From Xestospongia bergquistia (Eukaryota > Porifera > Demospongiae > Haplosclerida > Petrosiidae): DNA of 64,000 bases. Below, one piece after another: positions 54,201 through 64,000 of this stretch (the first letter of the stretch is position 1; every line of letters starts with the position of its first letter). Below the pieces are notes generated by a model. It was given only the letters and a program-made list of their open reading frames with translations, did not search any database and was not told the origin of the DNA. Location of the stretch: positions 1,424,275 to 1,488,274 of the forward strand of contig OZ014418.1 of NCBI GenBank assembly GCA_963965975.1. Direction: 5' to 3'. A program made the position numbers and the translations under genes.

Positions 54201-57200
54201 ATGGCTGCTTCTACTGAGCTGATGGACCCAGGTTTTGTGCCAAATACAACATTTGCTGATAGAGCAGTATCATTGCTGGACTTCTCTCAGAAATTGGATA
54301 TATCATTACTAGATTCTGTGGTGACATGTTTCTACTCAAGTTCTGGACATGAGGTAATATAAATTGTATATGCTCTGATGAGGAAAGTTTGCATTTGAAG
54401 GCTCTTTATGATTTTTAAGTTGTCTCTTTGCCAGTTATCCTCCTGTTAATTTTAAACTTAATTACTTACAATTTAATATGTAATTAAGTTGTAAGCACAG
54501 TCAATGTAACATATTGTAATTTTACACTTGTCAACATTAACACATGATAGTCACGTGACTTTACATTGTTTGCATGTAGCACTTTGAAATTATATAAAGA
54601 CTTAACTACAGTCTTTTACTTATCCTTTCCTTTGTCATGTACATTAGCAACAAGTAGCTGGTAGAATTTTACACGAGTTTAAAGAACATACAGAAGCTTG
54701 GACTCGAGTGGACAGTATTCTGGAATTTTCTCAAGACCAACAAACAAAGGTACAAATGTATTATATGTACATTAGTTACTATAGCAACTGTTGTCATTAC
54801 TTTGACCTAAGAAAAGAGGTCATTTTTTGTATAAGCAGAAAGTGTTATTTTTCTTTTGTTTATGTGAAGTCATATTAATTTTTGTTTTAGTTATCATAGC
54901 TCTTTATTAATTTATCACTTGACATTCCTCTCTTGGACATGACACTGTGCTACTACAAGAATATGTGTAAATGTAGCTGTGTGCATTGTCAGTTTGACTG
55001 GTTCAAACCAGTTACCAATTCAATGTTACTTATCCTTGTAAACTTCCTGTACATGTGTTGATGTGTTGATATGTACATGTATACTTGATAGTGTTTATTT
55101 CAGAAGAAAGGGTTGTTGCTGGTTTTCCTAGCATAGTATTTCACTGTAATATATATATATATTTCTTTATTTTAAGTTATGACTTAGAGGTGAGCTACTT
55201 AGTTTATTTAAGTCTATACAATATGACTATTTACTTAGACTCCTGTGGTTCTGTTGACATAACATTTAATTAGTTATCTTATGGTCTTTGGTTCAATTCC
55301 AACTGGTCCAGAGTTTTCAGGATTTGTCTGTCTTTCTTGAATAACAATTGATGTGTTGGAACTTTCAATATTGTAACGTTGGGACATGTGATGAGAAATA
55401 TTCTGACACCCCTTGTACGAGTGATTTGTTAATACAGTCACTTTGAACAGATTATATGACTAAATCTGATGTCTCAGTATTTGTTAACTCTTTTTAATGA
55501 CTCTATTTTAGTATCAATTGTAGATATTGTGCAATATTCTGTTCCTAGCTAAAGAAGATTATTACATTCTTTTAATTCATAATACTACTTTGATTTTCAT
55601 TTTTCAGTACTTTGCTTTGCAAATTCTTGAAGCACTTATCAAAACAAAATGGAAGATCTTACCAAGGGAGCAATGTGAAGGTACATTAACATACATTGGC
55701 TCTTTCTATTATTGACATATTGTTACCTTATCCTTCACTGGGTATTATATATGTGTATGTAGGGATCAAGAAATATATTGTAGGACTTATAATAAAATAT
55801 TCTTCAGATCCAGAAACATTAGCTGTAAGTACATTACACTTACAATGTTCATAAATATATATATATATCATTATGGTTAATACCCTCTATAGTATGTAAA
55901 CTATTGTTATGACTGGTTTCACAGTCTTCAATTTCCTTTGTTTCCTCTCTTTATCATCTTTCCACTCTCTTTCAGTTTGGTCATCTTGTTTACATGTACA
56001 TCCTTTCTTTCTTTATTGTTTAGGAACAAAAAGTCTACCTTGCCAAGTTAAATATTATTTTAGTTCAAATTGTAAAACACGAGTGGCCACGAAATTGGCC
56101 TACATTTATCAGTGACATTGTTGGGGCTAGTAAAACGAACAAATCGCTATGTCAGAATAACATGAACATCTTGAGACTATTGAGGTAAAACTGAAGTTAA
56201 CCATTTGTTGAAGATTGAGGGTTTATTTTTCTCTCTTGTAGTGAAGAGGTATTTGATTTCAGTAGCGGTCAAATGACACAAATGAAAGCTAAACATCTCA
56301 AGGATAGTATGTGTGGTGAATTCTCTCAAATATTTCAGCTATGTTCTTTTGTAATGGTGAGTTTGAAATAACAATAAGACCATGTAATGTTGTTGTATTC
56401 ATTTTCATGTAGGACAATTCTCAAAGTGTTCCACTTATCAATGAAACTCTTGAAACACTTCTCAAATTTTTAACCTGGATTCCGTTAGGATATGTTTTTG
56501 AAACTAAACTCATATCAACTCTCATCTATAAAGTATGACATAATGCTACAACACCATAGAGTACTTGTTGTTAACAGTTGTTATACATGTACCATATGAC
56601 AATAAAAAGTACCTACGACATGTGATGAAAAATATTCTGACACCCCTTGTACGAGTGACCATTTCATAGGTTACTATGAACAGAATATACTATTATAATC
56701 TGATGTCTCTTTGAATTAAGTTTAGTCAAACAATCTCAATGCTAATGTTGTAATGGTATTTGCTACTTCATTCTTCTTTTCTCCACTGTAGTTTCTCAAT
56801 GTGCCTGCCTTCAGAAATGTCACATTAAAATGTCTGACAGAAATTGGTTAGTACCAACAATTTTGTATATCTATTTTTATCCTATTCATCCATTTAGCTG
56901 GTATACAAGCTGAAGATCAATACAGTGAACAATTTGTGGTAATGTTCTCAATTGTTATGACTCAATTAAAACAGGTTGGTCCAGTTAGACGATCTTTTCG
57001 TTTAACTGTAATTTCCTCTTTCTTTCAGATGTTACCACTCTCAACCAACATCAGAGAGGCGTATAAAAATGGTCTGGACGAGGAACAGTTCTTCATTCAA
57101 AATTTAGCGCTATTTATTTGTACCTTTCTGAAAGAGCATGGACAATTAGTAGAGAACAAGGTATACAACATTTAATATATAATGTTCAACTGCTAAGCTT

Positions 57201-60200
57201 GGATCATCTACTGTTTACAGGCTGAAATGCAGAATACATTATTAGAAGTAAGTCTGCACTATCTTATTGGATTTTAAGCTCTTTTCTCTCGTAGGCTCTT
57301 CATTACCTTGTATTGATTTCTGTTGTGGACGAGAAAGAGATCTTTAAAATTTGTCTTGAATATTGGAATCATCTGGCATCTGGTCTTTATCGAGAGAATC
57401 CATTCTCCTCGTCTCATTCACCTCTTCTCCTCCCCCAGCAAAACCCACCTCAAAGACGTCAGCTATTCTATCCTATCCTATCAAAGGTAGTATTGTAATG
57501 TCCTTTAAAATATTAAATGGTCTTTTCAGATACGTCTTGTGATGATCAGTCGAATGGCTAAACCAGAAGAAGTCATTGTTGTTGAAAACGAACAAGGAGA
57601 AGTTATAAGAGAAGTTATGAAAGATACTGATGCTATCAATATGTACAAAACAATGAGAGAGACACTAGGTGAGTTAGTAATCTCTGTGAATAGTATGCTA
57701 TTCTCTCTCTTTCTCCTTGTAGTGTATCTTACTCATTTAGATTATTCTGATACTGAACAATTAATGACAGAAAAACTCTACAGACAAGCTAATGGCTCAG
57801 AGTGGTCTTGGAAGAATTTGAATACGGTAAAGTATTCATAGGACTAGTTCCATATTGATTAGATTTACTATTCTTAGTTGACATTCTTTTAATACACACA
57901 CACACACATGCATACACTATCAGGTGAAAATAGTAGAATGTGATACTTAATTGTCATACTTTCTTTCTCTTTCCTCTTCTTTGACCCCCCCTCTCTACTT
58001 CTTTTAGTTATGTTGGGCTATTGGTTCTATCAGTGGAGCTATGCATGAAGAAGATGAGAAGAGGTTTTTAGTGACAGTCATTAAGGTAAAGAACCTCCTA
58101 ATATTACATATATAATTCATTATTATTATAGGAACTATTAAGTATGTGTGAACAAAAGAAAGGCAAGGACAATAAAGCTATTATAGCTTCTAACATTATG
58201 TATATTGTTGGTCAATATCCTAGATTTTTAAGGTATCATTAAGGAGGGTTAATATAAAGTTGATACTTTGATCTTTTAGAGCACACTGGAAGTTTCTCAA
58301 GACAGTTGTCAATAAACTGTTTGAATTTATGCATGGTGAGTGTAAAAGGTGGACTGTGTGTTTAATAGTATATGATCTTTTTCAAACTAATTTTAGAAAC
58401 TCATGAAGGAGTACAAGATATGGCTTGTGATACATTTATAAAAATAGCGCAAAAATGTAGAAGACATTTTGTTCAGGTATATCTCTCTCTGCTATCATAG
58501 GACAGAACAAATGAATGTCTTTGCCTTTTAGCTTCAACCTCAGGAGGTGATGCCATTTATAGAAGAGATTTTAAATAATATTAGAGCTATCATATGTGAT
58601 TTAGAACCACATCAAGTTCACACTTTTTATGAGGCTGTAGGCTACATGATCTCAGCACAAACTGTAAGCTATTGTATACATGTAATATCTTCATATCTCT
58701 CTCACTCACTCTTGCAGGATGATGTAGCTCAGAAGAGACTTATAGAAAAGTATATGGCATTACCCAATGAATTGTGGGACAGTATTATACAAAGAGCGAC
58801 AGCTGTGAGTTGTAGTACATAGTAGAGCTTAATTGTAATCACTCATTGATTATTGTAGGATTTGACTGTCTTACAACATCCTGAATGTATCAAGCAGTTG
58901 GGTCATGTTCTTAAGATTAATGTCAGAGCATGTACAGCTGTAGGACATCCATTTGTAATTCAGGTAAATAATACTTGTTGTTAAGTGGTAAACCACTCTT
59001 TTATGTGTTACAGCTGGCAAGAATATATCTTGACCTTTTAAACATTTACAAGTGTCTTAGTGAGAATATATCAAATGCTGTAATAGCTGGAGGTGTGGTC
59101 ATTATAACAACTATGAATATTATTAAATATTATCCTCCTTTCATAGGTGAACATGTTACTAAGCAACCATTAGTAGCTGGTATGAGAACAGTTAAGAAAG
59201 AGACATTGAAATTACTATCTTGTTGGGTATCTAAATGTCAGGACACAGCTATGGTAAGTAGTTAGTATTTATGAATCTATTTTATTGTCCTGTCTGTATT
59301 TTAGGTGCATGATCACTTTCTACCACCTTTATTGGATGCTATTCTCATTGACTATCATAAGAATGTACCACAGGCTAGAGAACCAGAGGTCTTGAGTACT
59401 GTGACCAGTATTGTCGATAAACTGCAGGTAAAAACAAATTATGTTAATGCATAATAGTCAGTATGTAGTCTATAATGGTAGAGCCTGTTACTTGTAAAAG
59501 ACTGTTGTATAATGTTATGTTTCTATGTATTATATGTACATATAATGCTTGTTTCTTTGTATAATATCATGTTCTTATGTTTTATATTAACTACATTATG
59601 TACTCTTTTAGGAACAAGCCACTAGTAATGTACCTACTATAATGGAAGCTCTGTTTGAATGTACTCTTGAAATGTTAAACAAAGATCTTGAAGAGTTTCC
59701 TGAACATCGACTTCACTTCTTTCGAATGTTACAATCTTTTACTCAGCATTGTTTTTCAGGTAAGTTCTTAGAGCTGGCTACAATAAACTCTCTTTTCTCT
59801 TTTTATTTAGCTCTGTTGCAAATTCCTGCTGAAAGATTTAAGCTCTTTATTGATTCTGTGATATGGGCATTTAAACACACAATGAGAAATGTGGCAGAAA
59901 TAGGTCAGTACTTGATCATCATCTCTATGCATAATACAACATTAACCATTACATATATAATTTATAATATAATAATGAACTAATATTATAAGTAAGTTTT
60001 GTTAACCTTCCTTACTTGCTCTCCTAATAAGATGATAATCCACTTGTGTGGAATTAAGAAAGTAGATAAGAGCTATTGATGGTGTGACATATTATCCTTT
60101 AAATATCACCTCCTCTTTCAATGAAGAACTCTACTCAGTTTATTCAGGCAGATTGTCTAGAATAATCTTCTGTTTATATAATTGAGTTTGATTCATTTCT

Positions 60201-60955
60201 TTAGGTCTTCATATTCTCTTTACTCTCCTTCAAAAGTTCTCTGTCTCAGAAGCAGCTGCTGCAGATTTTTTCAAACTGTTTTTTATGGACCTCATGGAAC
60301 ATGTGTTTGCTGTAGTAACTGATACATCACACACTGCAAGTATGTAAAAGAGGGGAGACCACACTTCTAATTAAAGCTCCTTTCTCCCCTTTGTTACTGT
60401 CTCAGGTCTGACCATGCATGCTACTATTCTAGCTCTCATGTTCCAATTGGTGGAGGAAGACAAAATACCAGTACCACTGTTTGATCCTGCTACAGTTCAA
60501 GTTACAAGTAATGCTATATTTGTTCAAGAATATGTAGCACATCTCATCAAACAAGCCTTCACTCACTTAACAGAGTAAGGAAATTAATATCATCACAATA
60601 TTATTTAGTATTTTTTGTGTTAAATTATTAATATTATTTATTTTTATTTTATGCTACAGTCCTCAAGTCAAAGTGTTTGTTGAAGGATTGTTCTTTTTGA
60701 ACAAAAATATACCTAGTTTTAAGGAGCACCTGAGAGATTTTCTTGTGCAAATTAAAGTATGGAATTATCAATAATTGGTGTCATCTCTTTCTTTCTTTTA
60801 TTTTCTAGGAGTATACTGGTGAAGATTCCACTGACCTGTATCTTGAAGAAAGAGAACTTCAACTTGTACAGGAACAAGAGAGAAAGCGTCAGATCCTTTT
60901 GGATGTCCCAGGAATGATCAATCCTCACGATCGACCAGATGAAATGCAAGAATGA
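54201..60955 (+). CDS. XPO1: Exportin-1 (CRM1)
   Basis: About two dozen short exons from ATG 54201 (first exon to 54353, 51 codons) to TGA 60953-60955. XPO1 is the RanGTP-dependent karyopherin that exports leucine-rich NES cargoes and snRNA/ribosome adaptors. Recognisable stretches are collinear with human XPO1: [20 protein letters not shown], the CRIME/importin-beta N-terminal region, [97 protein letters not shown]-like [15 protein letters not shown], and the C-terminal EEREL to [11 protein letters not shown]. The reactive Cys of the NES groove (human Cys528) is kept in [14 protein letters not shown] (Cys codon 58147-58149), predicting leptomycin-B sensitivity. Introns are mostly short, including one of 54 nt (59093-59146). 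Confidence 0.97.
55384..55480 (+). repeat. Dispersed intronic repeat, copy A
   Basis: Contains AAATATTCTGACACCCCTTG and TACGAGTGA and ends with a TCTGATGTCTC-like block. A second copy lies 1.2 kb downstream in another XPO1 intron. Confidence 0.75.
56617..56712 (+). repeat. Dispersed intronic repeat, copy B
   Basis: Matches copy A at both ends (ACATGTGATGA at the left, ATCTGATGTCTC at the right) with a more diverged middle. This pattern suggests a short non-autonomous element of about 95 bp. Confidence 0.75.
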
Positions 60956-61489
60956 CATGTTCTATTTTGCGCGTCTCTTTCCGTTCATCTGTTTTCTCCT
61001 TTTTTGCCGCTTTCTGTACTTAATCTGTAACTTTAGAACAAACATTAGTGACAGACGTTATAATCATGCTACTATACTCTTCTTTTTGCCTTTTTGTTGA
61101 ATGCGCATGCGTCGTTTCAAGGCCCCACCCCCACCCCAGCAAACACTGGTATCATACAATTTCAGAGTATATTGTTTTTCTTTTTGTTTGTATGTGCAAG
61201 ATGTAAATTTATTCCATTTATGATGGTAATTCTTTATTAAAGGATACACTGTGAAGCCAGAGATTGATTTGGTATTTGGTTGAAATTTTTAAAATAAGAA
61301 CTTGTTGCTGCAATTTGTGACATAATTATATATATCAATAAATAATATTAAACAGTAAATGCTTAATAAATTAAAGTGATGTACACGCTACACAGCTGTA
61401 AGATTTAATGTTATGTGTTACAATAGCTTCATGTCTTTTACAAAATAATCTTAATATGTTAATTATTTGTTAATGTTTGTGTGTTAAGT
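60956..61489. other. Intergenic, convergent between XPO1 and the VWC membrane protein
   Basis: 3' UTRs of both genes. GGCCCCACCCCCACCCC near 61121 is a local C-rich run in otherwise AT-rich sequence. No gene seen. Confidence 0.5.
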
Positions 61490-62919
61490 TTATGGTTTTC
61501 TGGCTGGTTTGGTAGGAATGCCTCTGATAGCTTTGACTGTTTTGAGTCGTCTGTTGATGATAATTAATATAACCACGACTCCAATAAAACTGACAAGGGA
61601 AATAGCAGCTAGTAATGTAAGAACGATAATGGTGGCTGTTAAATGCATCTCTGTTTTTTCAGAAGCAGAAGGTCCTACTGGTTCATCAGTCATAGCTAGA
61701 GAAGGAGAGAGAGAGATACTTTTAATACAGTAGCTAGTTCAGGGATTTTCTCTTACTTCTTTTAGTTGGTAATGTATATAGTTGATAATTTATTGCCATT
61801 TGGTTTACTAATACGGCAATGTCTGAATCTGATAATTTCGTTGATGGTTGGTCGCTATCAGAGTTGACGTTTTTGTCCATATTTGTTAGAGTGAGAGTCA
61901 GGACAGTAGCATTTCTATAATAATAGATAACCCCTTTAATGATGTGTTATTAATGTATCTATTGTTGAAATATAAGGCTATCTTAATTAGTTTGTGTGCG
62001 TGTGTATGTGTATCCATTCAAAATCACATATCAATTTTGCATCATCTTATACTGACCATCCATTGTTCATTTCTATTCATTCAATTATTCTATTCCAAAC
62101 TTCATCCATTGCTGACTGTCATCTGTCCATTTAACTATCTTAATGTACATCTTTCATTTCTATCCATCCATTCACCTCCAATCCATTTCTACTTACAGAG
62201 ATGATGATTTATCAGCAGTAATTTCCACATCATCTAAAGATACCTGCTGATCTTTCAGTATACTCATTAACTCCAATGAGAACTCATCCCATTTTGCTTT
62301 GACTTCCTTATAAGGTACATTTAACACCAATGCTAAGTTCTTGGTGATATCTCCAACTGCTGTCGGTTGTGTCTGAGGGTTGCTAGGTGGGTTAGTCCTG
62401 TTGCTAGGCAACTGTGATGATGGTGGAGATTGTGTGGGCATGTCATTATGTGTTGGCATTTTGGGAGGTAGAGTGACTATATTAATATTGTTATCTGGTG
62501 ACATTGTAGGAGTGACCATATTAATGTTATCTGGTGACATTGTAGGAGTGACCATATTAATGTTATCTGGTGACATTGTAGGAGTGACCATATTAATATT
62601 GTTATCTGGTGACATAGTAGGTGTCCTTTCTATAAACAAAGTTAAAAGAGTCTAATGTATAGTATACAAATACTGAAATAGACATTACAATATTGTCTTG
62701 TTAATGTGACAAACATTTGATATGAATGGTGCTCAACTTGTTCAGACAAAACAAAAGATCATTTTGTCCATTTGTTGCATTTGATTATGGTAGATTTATA
62801 AATTTTATCATATTAATATAAACAACAGAAGCACATGATGTAATACATGTGGTCAATCCTGCTGTTGCATGTACTAATACCCACAAATTTTTATCTGTGT
62901 CTCTGCATTCACTCTGGCT

Positions 62920-62969
<50 letters not shown>

Positions 62970-63911
62970 CTAGCTCTCTCTCTCTCTCTCTCTCACCTTT
63001 TTCACATATGGGACAGCATTCTCCTTCTGGTATATAATAGCTTACACCATCATCACACTTTGGTGTATCACACATTTTCTCAGCACAAGATATCTCTCCA
63101 TCTTCACATCTACAACGACGACAAGGACCTGGTTCCCATCTCTGTCCTTCTTCATATTTAGTTCCTGACTCTGACATACAACCTGACAGTGTATCACCTG
63201 GATTATCATTATCTTTAGGAGTGAACACATTTGAAGGTTCAAAACACACAGGGCAACATTCTCCCTCAGGTATGTAAGTGACAGAACAGTCACTTAGCTG
63301 GGTACAGTTCTTATATGTGCATCGAACACCTTCTGGTGTACAAATACATGTTTTACATGGTGTGTCATTCCATGTTTCATTGTAAGAGTGTAAAGTGCCC
63401 TCATAGTTACAACCTGTAATAGAATGAGAAAAGTGTGATGAAGATAAAGTGAAAGTTTTTATAAAAGGACATTTAAATTTAACTATTGTGAGAAAGCCCT
63501 TATTCTAATACTTAGTGTATTTTTAACCTCTGTATAGAGACACCTTTATATTAAAGAAAGTTCCCAAGCTCTTAAATTGTCTGCTCTAAAGAAGTTTTGC
63601 TGAATAAGGTTGACAATTTCTTTGTACATGTACTCAAATGCTATCATGTACCAAAAATAACTCAACAATAAACGTACTTCTCTCACAGTGATATTCATGA
63701 CAGCATTTTCCTTCATTTTCATTAGCTATTTCTACCATAACTAGTTCACTAAACTGTGGACATTGTGGTGGTCTAGCACAGAGTGATATATTACAAACAC
63801 ATCGTCCATTGATTGGACAACAGTCGTCATAAAATGATGGTCCTTCTTCAAAATACATTCCTGCAGGACAACCTTGTTCTGCCACTTGAGGAGGACACTT
63901 ACATTTCTTTC
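61490..63911 (-). CDS. Single-pass membrane protein with VWC-type cysteine repeats (3' part)
   Basis: Minus-strand exons 63911-63678, 63413-62997, 62629-62197, about 61915-61757 and 61695-61490 (stop); more exons lie right of the window. The first exon carries a Cys-rich module (CPPQ, DDCCPINGRCVCNISLC, GKCCHEYHC). The second holds two von Willebrand factor C-like modules, each ending IPEGECCPVC or IPEGECCPIC, with CKTCICTPEGVRC and CRRCRCEDGEISC cores. The third begins with an imperfect repeat of TPTMSPDN(N)INMVT, then a Pro/Thr-rich linker and a folded segment. The fourth continues that segment (NATVLTLTLTNMD), perhaps a SEA-like membrane-proximal domain. The last exon gives one helix (IIVLTLLAAISLVSFIGVVV) and a short basic tail. 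VWC modules often bind BMP-type ligands, so a surface modulator is possible; no orthologue is recognised. Confidence 0.75.
62485..62629 (-). repeat. Coding minisatellite (39-42 bp) in the VWC protein
   Basis: Four copies of a unit encoding PTMSPDN(N)INMVT at the start of the exon. Copies differ by an in-frame AAT (one Asn) and by synonymous or single changes, as in a recently expanded in-frame repeat. Confidence 0.85.
62929..62994. repeat. (CT)n tract at a splice donor of the VWC gene
   Basis: Two (CT)n runs separated by GGCTAG directly follow the donor of the 63413-62997 exon (CTCACCTTTTTC on the plus strand). On the coding strand the intron therefore starts GTGAGAGAGAG. Confidence 0.85.
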
Positions 63912-64000
63912 CTATATGGAAAAGGAATTAAATTATTTAGGTTTGTATAATTAGAAATAATTAAATAAAGAAACATTTGCTTACTTTTGACAGCTTCATG

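Overview
The window looks like nuclear DNA of an early-branching animal, most likely a demosponge of the Amphimedon type. The genes are unmistakably metazoan (an MTA/NuRD subunit, INTS7, XPO1, CCDC167, a semaphorin, VWC-domain membrane proteins). They are packed tightly in AT-rich DNA, with many introns of only 45-100 bp, GT-AG splice sites and abundant (CT/GA)n, ATCC and ATGT micro- and minisatellites. The species call is inference; the family calls rest on recognisable protein motifs read exon by exon.

Layout, left to right. 1-10055 (+): 3' part of KNTC1/ROD, with an inverted-repeat mobile element in one intron. 10056-12800 (+): two tandem copies of a tiny bHLH-like gene; the duplicated unit begins inside the last KNTC1 exon. 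12943-20700 (-): WDR26 (CTLH/GID E3 ligase scaffold) with a long acidic, Ser-rich C-terminal extension, a hAT-like MITE and a 510-bp GA tract in its introns. 21304-25425 (+): an MTA-family gene (17 exons, 693 aa), divergent from WDR26. 25950-26225: foldback element. 26530-30623 (-): two nearly identical intronless genes whose C-terminal part resembles an ADP-ribosyltransferase fold but lacks the expected arginine. 31084-37336 (-): INTS7. 37700-38670: gene debris, namely a truncated GABA-B-receptor-like fragment (-) and the frameshifted last exons of DRC4/GAS8 (+). 38930-39300: a GC-rich, strongly structured island, perhaps a Pol III RNA on the minus strand. 39600-41055: palindromic repeat arrays and a small MITE. 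41122-41674 (+): CCDC167. 41851-51013 (-): DLST (14 exons, 463 aa), its large introns full of satellites. 51138-53519 (+): an intronless transmembrane semaphorin, sharing a 124-bp bidirectional promoter region with DLST. 54201-60955 (+): XPO1/CRM1. 61490 to the right edge (-): a membrane protein with VWC-type cysteine repeats, continuing outside the window.

The genes are not an operon and do not form one pathway. They are mostly housekeeping (mitosis, chromatin, snRNA processing, TCA cycle, nuclear export) in a compact arrangement with divergent and convergent neighbours. Accessory interest lies in the bHLH duplication, the ART-like twins, the structured island at 39 kb, the dispersed inverted-repeat elements, and the repeated use of (CT)n microsatellites as 3' splice-site pyrimidine tracts.
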